From positions 7,254,001 through 7,318,000 of the forward strand of contig NZ_CP082164.1 of NCBI RefSeq assembly GCF_023101685.1: a stretch of DNA of 64,000 nt, given 5' to 3'. Under the pieces are notes generated by a model. That model saw only the letters and a list, made by a program, of their open reading frames with translations, did no database searches and was not told where the DNA came from. Positions within the stretch are counted from its first letter, which is position 1. Every line of letters starts with the position of its first letter. Position numbers and translations under genes: made by a program. Of the stretch, positions 25,599-33,363 are shown piece by piece. The DNA comes from Bradyrhizobium sp. 186. Lineage in GTDB: Bacteria > Pseudomonadota > Alphaproteobacteria > Rhizobiales > Xanthobacteraceae.

Positions 25599-26507
25599 CT
25601 ATTCGATCAACAATTCATCGACGCCGAGTGGTGCGCTTGACGAAGCAAACCACTCTTTGCGCGCGGCCGCCCTGCGGCGCGCGCGCTCGCTGGTCGGCAG
25701 GTTCAACAAGCCGACGAGCATGCGAATCTCCCGTTGAGCCAATTGGTGTGACCGATCGGGAGTGGCGCCGAGGGCCGCTTCGTCCAGCGCATCGAGGGCG
25801 GTCAGACCCGCGGGGAAGTACTGGCGATACACGATCCGCTCAGCACAGCCTTCGACGTCCCTGAGGCCCAGCCTGGTGCCCAGCTCGGCAACGCTGCGAC
25901 GTACCAGTCGGCCCCGCGCCGAGCGATTGCGGATGACGACCCAATCGGTACCGCCTTGGTCAAACTCGCGCCGATGCCTGCGGGCCTCGCACACCATTTC
26001 CGCGTAGTGACCGGTTCCCGTCACCTCATGCGTGATGGGATCGATCGAGGCCAGCGTGCCGAGGTCAAGAAAACTGTCGGCGACCGGTGTCAGCACCGTG
26101 TCGGCCACCAGATGCGCAAGGCGCATCAGATATGTGTCGGTCGAGGGCGTATCGATCACCAGGAAGTCGACGAACTTCCGGAGGTCGCAAACGGTGTCCT
26201 CGAAGGCAGACAATTCCTCGGCTTCGTTGTCCTCCAGCTTCGCGCGGCCGGCGCGCGGAACGAAGCCATGCAGCGGCAGTTCGAGTTCGATCCGCCGATG
26301 GTGCGCCCAAATGCGCCGATTTTCGATGTATCGCGTCAGGCCTCTCTGATTGCTGTCGAGATCAATGGTCCCGACCCGATGGCCCTCCTTTAGGAGTGCG
26401 ATAGCCAGATGCATGGCAAGCGTCGTCTTCCCGGAGCCGCCTTTCTCATTACCGATGACGACGACGTACGGCGATCCTGCCCCTGCGATATCTGTCGCGT
26501 GCAGCAT
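25599..26507 (-). CDS. MipZ-like ParA-family ATPase
   Basis: The 302-residue protein contains a deviant Walker A (GNEKGGSGKTTLAMHLAIAL, residues about 18-37), TIDLDSNQRGLTRYIENR with the second catalytic Asp, FLVIDTPSTDTYLMRLAH as Walker B, and DWVVIRNR. This matches MipZ, which positions FtsZ in alphaproteobacteria by forming a gradient with ParB. A core MipZ is normally single copy; this one sits inside a probable island with no parB nearby. It might partition the element or modulate host division; both are inference. Confidence 0.85.
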   Translation of the reverse strand: MLHATDIAGAGSPYVVVIGNEKGGSGKTTLAMHLAIALLKEGHRVGTIDLDSNQRGLTRYIENRRIWAHHRRIELELPLHGFVPRAGRAKLEDNEAEELSAFEDTVCDLRKFVDFLVIDTPSTDTYLMRLAHLVADTVLTPVADSFLDLGTLASIDPITHEVTGTGHYAEMVCEARRHRREFDQGGTDWVVIRNRSARGRLVRRSVAELGTRLGLRDVEGCAERIVYRQYFPAGLTALDALDEAALGATPDRSHQLAQREIRMLVGLLNLPTSERARRRAAARKEWFASSSAPLGVDELLIE

Positions 26508-26870
26508 CGCAAGCCTTGTAAACTAGAGCTTCTATCACAAAACCAATGCGATGCACCGCGCCAGGTTCCTAGCCGACGTTGTCGCCGATGTGTGCGGGCA
26601 AGGCGCGCCTCGCCGTCCGTTGGGATGTTAGCTGGAGCAGTTCCCTTGCCGAGGGATAAGAGAGGCACTTGGCGGCGATGGCGTATTCCGAAGTGGCGCG
26701 TGTGAAGAGAGTCGAATCGTCCCGGAGTCTGCAACGGGGCAAAACCGGCGGTGCAACTGGACGGCGGCCGACGTCCGATCAGCCGCGTATAGCCGACATG
26801 GCATGGTTCGCTCCAGGGCCACAACTTGACCGCCTCCTATCCCGTCGGCGTGCGAGCGCCTACTACCACA
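26508..26870. other. Intergenic stretch without recognised gene
   Basis: About 360 bases between the MipZ-like gene and the coiled-coil gene. Frames on both strands appear to be shadows of no known family. A promoter for the MipZ-like gene is expected here but was not resolved. Confidence 0.4.
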
Positions 26871-27458
26871 TTAGCCAGTCTTTTCGGCCGGGCGCGGTCG
26901 ACGTGGGATCTGGGCTTCGCCGCGCTCGACGGCTCCCGCCAGGCCACGCAGGAGAGGCGGCGTGATGCCCGCCGCGACCTCGATCTCCCCGGCTGTTTTC
27001 CGAAGGAAATGACCGAATCGAAAGGTCTCGGCCGTCAAGTGCTCGAACGCGACAAAGCTTTCCCCGAGACTGCGCATTTCGCGGAGCAGCGACTCAAGCC
27101 CTTCCTGAAGTGCGCTGGCCATAGCCGTGATCTCCTTTGCCGCGGCCTCTCGCTCCTCGCGCTCGGCCTCGGTGGCAATCTTCTGTTCCGCGTCAACGAT
27201 CTGGGCTGCAAGCGCTGCGCATGCGTCACTGAGGCTTGAAAGCCGCAGCGTCGCCGCGCCAAGCGCGTTTTCAAGTCTTGTGATCGTGCCGATGTCGTTG
27301 ATGTCGGCATCGAGGAAGAATCTCTGCTGATCCGCTTTGGCTCGATCGAACGCAGATTGGGCTTCCGCCTTTCGCTCGTTGAGCGTCGAATGCCGCGAAC
27401 GCAATTTCGTGAGGGTGGTTTCGAGATTCGAAATCGTTGTCGTCTTTCGGAGTGACAT
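26871..27458 (-). CDS. Coiled-coil hypothetical protein of the island
   Basis: The 195-residue protein starts MSLRKTTTISNLETTLTKLR and has a long helical region rich in Ala, Glu, Arg and Leu with heptad-like spacing (residues about 8-135), then a less regular C-terminus rich in Pro/Arg. Phage and mobile-element structural or scaffolding proteins often look like this, but no family is recognised. It is 13 bases downstream of the next small gene in the same minus-strand series. Confidence 0.6.
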   Translation of the reverse strand: MSLRKTTTISNLETTLTKLRSRHSTLNERKAEAQSAFDRAKADQQRFFLDADINDIGTITRLENALGAATLRLSSLSDACAALAAQIVDAEQKIATEAEREEREAAAKEITAMASALQEGLESLLREMRSLGESFVAFEHLTAETFRFGHFLRKTAGEIEVAAGITPPLLRGLAGAVERGEAQIPRRPRPAEKTG

Positions 27459-27471
27459 GTTGGGATCTCTC

Positions 27472-27657
27472 TCAGTCCAATTTTTCCATTGGTGCGGGCG
27501 TGACACGTCGTTTGAGCGTGACGACGATCTGATCAATCGTGTGCCAGTCGGGCCCAAACTCCACGATGTCGTGCAACTCGACTAATTCTTCAAAGGCGAC
27601 AGCCTTCAGCGGCTCGCCATTGTTGTAGTGGATCTCAGCCATCCAGCGATACGTCAT
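27472..27657 (-). CDS. Small hypothetical protein of the island (61 aa)
   Basis: The protein MTYRWMAEIHYNNGEPLKAV...APMEKLD is compact, with hydrophobic/charged alternation resembling a small alpha/beta domain. Its ATG overlaps the stop of the upstream 70-codon frame (ATGA). No function can be assigned. Confidence 0.6.
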   Translation of the reverse strand: MTYRWMAEIHYNNGEPLKAVAFEELVELHDIVEFGPDWHTIDQIVVTLKRRVTPAPMEKLD

Positions 27658-27866
27658 TTGTAGAACTCCCTGTTTGCAAGAACTGATTGGGATGATCCTT
27701 CGGGCTCTCTGCCGCGAGCGACGTTGCGCCGTTGGCGCGCCGTTGGGAAAAAGCTAATGGAAGCTCCTGCGCCATTAGCTTTTTCCCTTAGGCGCCAATT
27801 CAATAACGGCGCAGAACGGTTGCGCCATTGGTGCGCCATTGGATCTCGGTCAATGGCGCAGGTCAT
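27654..27866 (-). CDS. Possible small coding frame overlapping both neighbours (70 aa)
   Basis: Both ends show ATGA overlaps: its ATG overlaps the stop of the primase-helicase and its TGA overlaps the start of the 61-residue gene, a pattern typical of coupled genes. However, most of the frame runs through short repeats and a perfect inverted repeat, and the protein (QWRNRSAPLLNWRLREKANG) looks unusual. It may be a real small protein, or simply an open path through a regulatory or origin sequence. Confidence 0.4.
   Translation of the reverse strand: MTCAIDRDPMAHQWRNRSAPLLNWRLREKANGAGASISFFPTARQRRNVARGREPEGSSQSVLANREFYK
27724..27842. repeat. Iteron-like repeats around a perfect 16-bp inverted repeat
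   Basis: gggaaaaagctaatgg (27745-27760) and its exact complement ccattagctttttccc (27772-27787) are separated by 11 bases. On each side lies a 23-base block made of two short units: ttgcgccgttgg/cgcgccgttgg at 27724-27746 and ttgcgccattgg/tgcgccattgg at 27820-27842. It is directly downstream of the primase-helicase gene, where replication origins of some integrative satellites are found. Confidence 0.65.
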
Positions 27867-29956
27867 GACGGCCTCTTCGCGGGGTCGATCCAGAAACCGG
27901 TAACGGTCTTCCGGGTCACCGGGTTTTCGTAAGGCTTACGGATCAGAAGGCCCGACATCGTCCAGGTCTTGATGACCTTTCGCGCCGCCGCTTCGCTCTT
28001 GTTCGGGCAATGTTTCACAATGACGCGCCATGCCGCACGATCGAAAGCGTTCGGTGCATCGGTATATCGGTTGCCGTCAGGGGTGCCGGTCTCGATGTCG
28101 GTTAGGATTTCGTTGAGCAGGGCGCTGCTTAGTCCTTCGAAGGTGTCAGGCGGCGACCACGGTTCGATCGTCTGCACCTGATCGCCGTTCGGATACATTT
28201 CGGTCGCGTTGCCGAGATCGATGCCTATAATCCGGAACCATTTGGCCTCGACGGTCGGTGGCGCGATGTTGACCTTGGCGCTGTCCATGCGGATCAGATT
28301 GCGGCGATCGGCTTCGTTTAGGCCGAGGGTCTGCGCCTCCTCGGGGCTCATGGCCGTCAATGTATAAACCAACCTGGCAGCGTCCCTCATGCTGCTGGCG
28401 CCGCGACCTCGATTGGGATTGCCGGGATCGGCGGGTCCCTTCGAGGCATGGTGCGGCACATCGACGGCGATATCGAATTGCCCAGCGAGATCACTCAGGA
28501 CTTGCACCACCTCGTCGATTTGGCTGTTGCTGTTTTCCTCGACCGTATGCACTTTCACAAACGGATCGAGGCTGACGATGTCGATTTGGCGTGCCGTTAT
28601 CGCATGCGCGAGTTTGCCGGCAAGGTCACCAATGACCGGCCGCCCATGCTGATCCATTGTCATGATCTTGCCACCGGCTTTGCCCGGTGACGCCAGAAAC
28701 AGCCAGCCTTTGAGTTCACGGCGCTCAACGCGGTGGTGCAAGCAGGCTGCTCTGAGCCGGCGGCGCAACTCGTCGGCATCATCTTCAAGTGAAACGATCA
28801 GCACACGCGAACGTACGAAAACATGAGCGCCCGTTAGCTTCCGGCCGGTGGCAAGAGAAAGCAGTTGCGCCATGCGCAGCGCCGTTTTCCCGGTACCACC
28901 ATCGGCGATCAGCGAGCTGACATAACGTCGGCAGAAGACGTTGCCGAGCAACCACCCGCGTGGCGGAATCGGCCGATCATCCTCGCCGGCGTCCCACTCG
29001 CCTAGCGGTTCCGGCGGACACGGCGTGTCGGTCACGGGCGGCAACACCGCACTGGGCTGCCACTTCGGTGCGGCGAGACAGTGAGCGGTCAGGGCATCGG
29101 CATCATGTTTCTCAGGATCAAGCGCGAGCCAATCGCTCACGTCGCCCTTGGGAGGCAGATCGGCGAACGAGACAATGCGGATGCTCCTGGCGAGGCCATG
29201 CAGCGCCCTCGCGGCTGCAAGTGCTTTGTCGCGTCCTGCCCTGTCGTTGTCCTCAAGAATGAAGATGTCGCGGCCGGCGAACGGCGCGGTACAATCTGCG
29301 GTCCATACGCCACCTGCAACCGTAGTCGCGCAGAGTCCGAGCGCGGCGACATTATCGGCGTCCTTCTCGCCTTCGGTGACAAAAACGGTGCCATCTGGAT
29401 ATTTCGCGAGATCAGCAAGCCTGTACGGAACGCGCGAGATACCCTCGAACACGTTGTGGGTGATCCAGCCGCCAGAGCCGTCGGGTCGGCGTTGCCGAAA
29501 GTCCTTCGGTTCGTAGCGCACCACCTGGTAGAGCAGGCTGCCATCGGTGGCGGCGTAGTCGTATGTCGCCACCGCCGTGCCCGCGGACGCGGTCCCTTTC
29601 GCCAGTGCGGCCACAGCCCGTGCGGTGGCGGCGGCGCGCCTTGCGGCGATCTCCGCGGAAGTTGCTGACCGTGTCCCGTTCGAATTGTCTGTGGCTTTCT
29701 TCGCCTTGAAGGCCGGCAGGTCCGCTTTGTCCCGGACGTAATCCTTGAGGGCGATGGCATCCCTGTCCTTGTCCGAGAAGCTGTTCACGAGGAAACCGTC
29801 CGGCGCGGACGGATCAATCCTGACCGTCAAGCTGGCATCCTTGGTGGAATGTCCGGGACCGGGCGCGGCGACATATGGGCCATTTCCGTCCCTGCGGACT
29901 GTGCCACCGAGTCTGGCGGCGATTTGCTCTAGACTGACGCCTAGGTTTTCGGGCAT
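27863..29956 (-). CDS. Toprim primase / RepA-like helicase fusion of a mobile element
   Basis: From the ATG at 29956 the protein is about 697 residues. It has an N-terminal region (DGNGPYVAAPGPGHSTKDAS) resembling the primase binding domain, a Toprim domain (VFVTEGEKDADNVAALGLC ... ILEDNDRAG) with the catalytic Glu and DxD, and a RecA/RepA-like ATPase with Walker A (IADGGTGKTALRMAQLL) and VLIVSLEDD. This architecture is typical of phage, satellite and plasmid replication proteins. A GTG at 30013 is also in frame, but AAGGGA before the ATG supports the shorter form. It follows an SSB-like gene directly. Confidence 0.85.
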   Translation of the reverse strand: MPENLGVSLEQIAARLGGTVRRDGNGPYVAAPGPGHSTKDASLTVRIDPSAPDGFLVNSFSDKDRDAIALKDYVRDKADLPAFKAKKATDNSNGTRSATSAEIAARRAAATARAVAALAKGTASAGTAVATYDYAATDGSLLYQVVRYEPKDFRQRRPDGSGGWITHNVFEGISRVPYRLADLAKYPDGTVFVTEGEKDADNVAALGLCATTVAGGVWTADCTAPFAGRDIFILEDNDRAGRDKALAAARALHGLARSIRIVSFADLPPKGDVSDWLALDPEKHDADALTAHCLAAPKWQPSAVLPPVTDTPCPPEPLGEWDAGEDDRPIPPRGWLLGNVFCRRYVSSLIADGGTGKTALRMAQLLSLATGRKLTGAHVFVRSRVLIVSLEDDADELRRRLRAACLHHRVERRELKGWLFLASPGKAGGKIMTMDQHGRPVIGDLAGKLAHAITARQIDIVSLDPFVKVHTVEENSNSQIDEVVQVLSDLAGQFDIAVDVPHHASKGPADPGNPNRGRGASSMRDAARLVYTLTAMSPEEAQTLGLNEADRRNLIRMDSAKVNIAPPTVEAKWFRIIGIDLGNATEMYPNGDQVQTIEPWSPPDTFEGLSSALLNEILTDIETGTPDGNRYTDAPNAFDRAAWRVIVKHCPNKSEAAARKVIKTWTMSGLLIRKPYENPVTRKTVTGFWIDPAKRPS

Positions 29957-30013
29957 TGGCACGATCCCTTCGGCGCAGCCGGCACTCGCGGCTGACTGCG
30001 CCGGTGCGGACAC

Positions 30014-30649
30014 TTAGAACGGAATATCTTCGTCCATATCGTTCTGCCGGGCTTTCGGCTCCGCGACCGGGACGTCGTTCTTTTCGACAACGACACCCGA
30101 CCAGGGCGCATCGTCATCGATGTAGTCGGTGATCTCGAAAACCGGATCGTGCTCGTCGTGGCCGTTGCGGCGGACGATGGTCGAAGTCAGCACGACGACG
30201 GGCCGGCGGCGCTTCTCGGCGAAATCCTCCAGCAGCTTTCCGATGGCCGCCTTCGCGATGGACGCGCTTGCTTTGAACAGCACCATCTGGCAGGTAGCCT
30301 CATTCCGCAGCGGGAGCGAGTACTGTGGGCGCCACGGATCGCTGCGCCAACCGCCCGAGCTAATCTTCCAAGCGGACTTATCCGTATGGGTGTTGGGACG
30401 CGGCGGTCGATCGCTTGCGAGGGCCGATACGAAAAGTTCGCCCGCCATCCGATTGTCCTGAAACAGCGTCCACCCAACGGCGCACATGTCGGTGCCAGCG
30501 ACCCATTCGGAGTCGTTGACCTGGTCGCCGCCGATCTTCCAAACGCCGCTCTCGTAGTTCAGGAATGGAAGCGGGATTACCTGCGCCTCCTGCGCATGCC
30601 TCTTGAGGCGATCGATCGCCTTGGTGTCCAACTCGTCGAATACACTCAT
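30014..30649 (-). CDS. Hypothetical replication-associated protein with SSB-like acidic tail
   Basis: The 211-residue protein starts MSVFDELDTKAIDRLKRHAQ and ends NDMDEDIPF. The last residues are the classical C-terminal tip of single-stranded DNA-binding proteins (DDIPF), which docks replication and repair partners. The body does not obviously contain a standard OB-fold signature but has an alternating beta pattern (QMVLFKASASIAKAAIGKLL, PVVVLTSTIVRR). Its stop codon abuts the primase-helicase reading frame, so the two work together. A phage-type SSB substitute is the best guess. Confidence 0.65.
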   Translation of the reverse strand: MSVFDELDTKAIDRLKRHAQEAQVIPLPFLNYESGVWKIGGDQVNDSEWVAGTDMCAVGWTLFQDNRMAGELFVSALASDRPPRPNTHTDKSAWKISSGGWRSDPWRPQYSLPLRNEATCQMVLFKASASIAKAAIGKLLEDFAEKRRRPVVVLTSTIVRRNGHDEHDPVFEITDYIDDDAPWSGVVVEKNDVPVAEPKARQNDMDEDIPF

Positions 30650-30944
30650 CGTTTTTCCATCCTTGTAAGTTGCGCTAAATCATCTGCGGGCACCTGCAAT
30701 CGACGCCACTACATCGCGTGGCGAGATCAGGATCAGATGACGTTGGAGGATGAGTGATCGGCTCTGCCGGCTGCGACGTTGACTGCGCGGCAACAGGAGT
30801 GATATTTGTCATTATCCTACTACTCGTTAGCGAGGTCCCGGGGCTATTGCCTTTCCAGAGCCAGCCCCGGGTCTCGTTGTTAGCTGCCTTTGTGATCAGA
30901 CCGCTCGTGCCGGCAGCCGGGGGCGTCGAGCGGAATTCCGGGAT
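30650..30944. other. Intergenic stretch without recognised gene
   Basis: Roughly 295 bases between the HTH gene and the SSB-like gene. It probably carries the promoter of the replication operon; no clear boxes or operators were identified. Confidence 0.4.
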
Positions 30945-31229
30945 TCAACTGATTGCAGTCTTGCGACCAGCGTGCTGCTCGCGCGCGGCGGCCCATTCGG
31001 CGGCGGCGGCCATAGAAATCCGAACCGTCCTGCCGATGCGCAACTCGCGCGGACCGCAGCCTTCGTCGCGCATGTTGAAATACGTGCGCTCAGAGATGCG
31101 GAATGCCTCACAAAATTCGGGGATAGTGTAGGCCGCGCGCGCGATCGGTGGACCGCGGATCGGTGGCGTCGCTGCGGCGGGATCAGCGGAAACACCCGGT
31201 TTCCGGCCTGTGACTTCTGGGCGAGCCAT
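30945..31229 (-). CDS. Helix-turn-helix (AlpA/excisionase-like) protein
   Basis: The 94-residue protein has a Pro/Ala-rich N-terminus and a winged-helix core: AYTIPEFCEAFRISERTYFN, then MRDEGCGPRELRIGRTVRIS, the pattern of MerR-like excisionase and AlpA regulators of prophages and integrative elements. It may act as excisionase or as activator of the replication operon. It lies between the integrase group and the replication genes. Confidence 0.8.
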   Translation of the reverse strand: MARPEVTGRKPGVSADPAAATPPIRGPPIARAAYTIPEFCEAFRISERTYFNMRDEGCGPRELRIGRTVRISMAAAAEWAAAREQHAGRKTAIS

Positions 31230-31344
31230 TGCTCTGTCCTCTCATGCACGTCGATGCATGGGAATGACAGCGCCGAACTCGTTTTCAAAAAAGAGGAGAG
31301 TTTTTCAAAACTCGATGCCGCCTAGTTTTGACGAAATTCAAAAC

Positions 31345-31758
31345 TCAGGCGCGAGGGTTTCGACGAGCCTCGTGGACGATGCTCCTCCATAGCGTCGTGT
31401 CGCTTGTATCGGTCTGCAGCAGCTCTCGCAGCAGTGGGTACGCTTGCTTCAACGGCAGCTTCGGACGCTTGCGCAACTCGCGGAGACCCAATTCGATCTG
31501 TTCTGGCGTGAGATCGGGCGGGCGGCCACCGCCACGCTTGCGCTTGGCCTTGGGCCGCTGTTCTTGAGCACCGCCGCGCAGTGCGCGACGGATCGGGCCG
31601 AACAACTCCTCGTTGGTCTTGTCGCTGATGCGCAGTTTTTTCGATAGTTGGGTGCCGCGCATACCAAAGCGCTCGGACAGCTTAGGCGCTTGCTTGATCT
31701 GCTCGCGCCATTTCGCCAATCCTGCAGGCACCGTCGGAGGCGGTCGCTTGCTGCTCAT
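31345..31758 (-). CDS. Basic hypothetical protein downstream of the integrase
   Basis: The 137-residue protein is strongly basic, with a central KAKRKRGGGRPPDLTPEQIE linker and two helical segments (LSERFGMRGTQLSKKLRIS; LTPEQIELGLRELRKR). It may bind DNA. It starts five bases after the integrase stop and is probably co-transcribed with it. No family is recognised. Confidence 0.6.
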   Translation of the reverse strand: MSSKRPPPTVPAGLAKWREQIKQAPKLSERFGMRGTQLSKKLRISDKTNEELFGPIRRALRGGAQEQRPKAKRKRGGGRPPDLTPEQIELGLRELRKRPKLPLKQAYPLLRELLQTDTSDTTLWRSIVHEARRNPRA

Positions 31759-31763
31759 GGCGA

Positions 31764-33035
31764 TCAGCCCGCCAGCGCGACGACATTGTCGGCAAGCGGC
31801 GCGGCGTCATGATGCAGCAGCGCCCGACGCGAGACCGCATCGCTATGTTCGGTGATGTACTTGCTGTAAGTCCGCTCGATCTCGGCAACCGACGTGTTGT
31901 GGGTTGCGGCGACGACCCGGACCGGGACGTTTCTGAGCAACTGCCGCACGATGCTGCTGTGCCGCAGCGCGTAGGGCGTCACCTCATTGGGATCGAGGCC
32001 AATGGACTTGATGACCTCAGTGATATCCTCGCGATAGTCGTCGCTGACCCCTTTACCGTCCAGTCCCCAACTCTTGCCGTTGCTCTGCACCAGCAGCGGT
32101 GCATGGGCCGGCCGGCCAACAGCAGTCTTCGCCAGTTTGATCGCCAGTGCTTGCGTGATCGGCACGCTGTACCGCTCGACTCTCTTGCGCGAGCGGTTGC
32201 GTCCGCCACCCTTGCCAGACTTCGGCATCATCAGCTTCGGCTCGGACTTGTGCATAACGAGGTCTCGCACATTAAGCCGCGCGGCCTGCGACGGGCGGGT
32301 TCCCGTCACCGCGAGCACGTCCATCAGTAGTCCGAGCATTTCGTCGCGGACATACGAAGCCGTGACCAGTTTGCTGACGTGATCATCGGGGAGGATGACG
32401 TTGTTGGCCTCAGTGGCATCCGGCAGCATCTGCAAACCGGTCTGCCATGCGTGTCTGTTCCGGATGCGCTGATCCTGCGAGGCTGCAAGGTTGAGTGCGG
32501 CGATGATGTTTTTGCAATGACGGTTGACGCTAGCCGGGGCCATCTTCGCCAGCAGGCCATCGCGCCACTTGCGCAATTCCTGGGCGCCGAGCAGAGGCAC
32601 CGGCTTTGATAGCAACGCGGCGGTCAGGTGTCCTCGCGGCGTCCGCGCATTGTAGACATTCGCGCCCCGTGCGGTCAGATCATATTCATAGCGGGTCATT
32701 GCAATATCGAGGGTGACCGGCTTGTTACCCTGTTCCTCGGGAACGTCATCGTCATCGCCGCCGCGCACCAGCTTGCGGGCTGCGGTGATCGCCTGCGAGT
32801 AATCGAGTACACCCTTGCCATCTGCCGTCTCGTAGTCGTCGGCGATGCCGAATTTCTTCAACCACTCGCCGCCACGTCCGTCGCTCGCGCGGATAGACCA
32901 TGTTCCCGTGCCCTCGTTGCGCCGATAGCCAAGCGACAGGCCAGGGCCTAATCTCTGCCAGTGCGGGCGCTTCTTGATCGGCAGTCTAAGGCGCGCGGTG
33001 GGCGTTTCGAGCGATGAGTTGCGAGGCTTTGGCAT
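31764..33035 (-). CDS. Tyrosine recombinase / integrase
   Basis: The 423-residue protein has an N-terminal arm-binding and core-binding region (residues 1-210) and a catalytic domain with Arg I in VTGTRPSQAARLNV, the Lys region, HxxR-like YALRHSSIVRQLL, and the nucleophile in ERTYSKYI. It would integrate and excise the island. It reads inward from the right edge, and its start is about 150 bases from the putative attR, the usual position. Confidence 0.93.
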   Translation of the reverse strand: MPKPRNSSLETPTARLRLPIKKRPHWQRLGPGLSLGYRRNEGTGTWSIRASDGRGGEWLKKFGIADDYETADGKGVLDYSQAITAARKLVRGGDDDDVPEEQGNKPVTLDIAMTRYEYDLTARGANVYNARTPRGHLTAALLSKPVPLLGAQELRKWRDGLLAKMAPASVNRHCKNIIAALNLAASQDQRIRNRHAWQTGLQMLPDATEANNVILPDDHVSKLVTASYVRDEMLGLLMDVLAVTGTRPSQAARLNVRDLVMHKSEPKLMMPKSGKGGGRNRSRKRVERYSVPITQALAIKLAKTAVGRPAHAPLLVQSNGKSWGLDGKGVSDDYREDITEVIKSIGLDPNEVTPYALRHSSIVRQLLRNVPVRVVAATHNTSVAEIERTYSKYITEHSDAVSRRALLHHDAAPLADNVVALAG

Positions 33036-33124
33036 GGTCGGGCGGCTTCCAGTATCCAGAAAGTGTCAGGAAGAGCGGGATACAGAAGTGTGCGCCAAGT
33101 TTCAGCCAGATGCAATATTTCCTT

Positions 33125-33170
33125 GCATTTCCATGCAGTTAGTGGGGGATTAGTTGGTGCATGGAAATGC
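33125..33170. repeat. 13-bp inverted repeat between integrase and attR
   Basis: gcatttccatgca (33125-33137) and tgcatggaaatgc (33158-33170) are perfect inverted copies, 20 bases apart. They lie between the integrase start and the attR core and could be arm-type binding sites for integrase or operators for its promoter. Confidence 0.55.
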
Positions 33171-33184
33171 GTGGTAATGCAAAA

Positions 33185-33202
33185 TTCTCCCCTTGTGGGA
33201 GA
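33185..33202. repeat. Putative right attachment site (attR core)
   Basis: ttctccccttgtgggaga repeats the left copy at 10278-10295. It is followed by agttggcgcgaagcgccgg, the right part of a genomic palindrome missing at the left copy. Confidence 0.55.
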
Positions 33203-33363
33203 AGTTGGCGCGAAGCGCCGGATGAGGTGTTCTCACCGCGAGGAAACATTTTGCAACTGAGAGGTCTGTCTCCATGGAGAGAGACCCCTCACCCGTCTCG
33301 CCGCTACGCGGCGAGCCACCCTCTCCCACAAGGGGCCCACAAGGGGAGAGGGAAAGCACTGCC

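Larger units (their letters stand above)
10278..33202. mobile_element. Probable integrated genomic island (about 22.9 kb)
   Basis: The segment is bounded by an identical 18-bp direct repeat, has a tyrosine recombinase gene adjacent to the right repeat, and separates ordinary metabolic genes on both sides. Inside are an integrase, HTH protein, primase-helicase, SSB-like protein and small overlapping genes at the right end, a TIR/SLATT/NDT-like cassette at the left end, broken GrlR-like and pilin genes, and a c-di-GMP block. Joining the left flank to the right repeat regenerates a normal dispersed palindrome, which supports site-specific insertion. The middle (13-24 kb) could have a separate origin, so the island may be composite. 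Confidence 0.6.

Noticed and set aside
27724..27842. CRISPR-like array suggested by repeated gcgccattgg units
   Set aside because: Units are adjacent or separated by a palindrome, not regularly spaced by unique spacers, and there are no cas genes.
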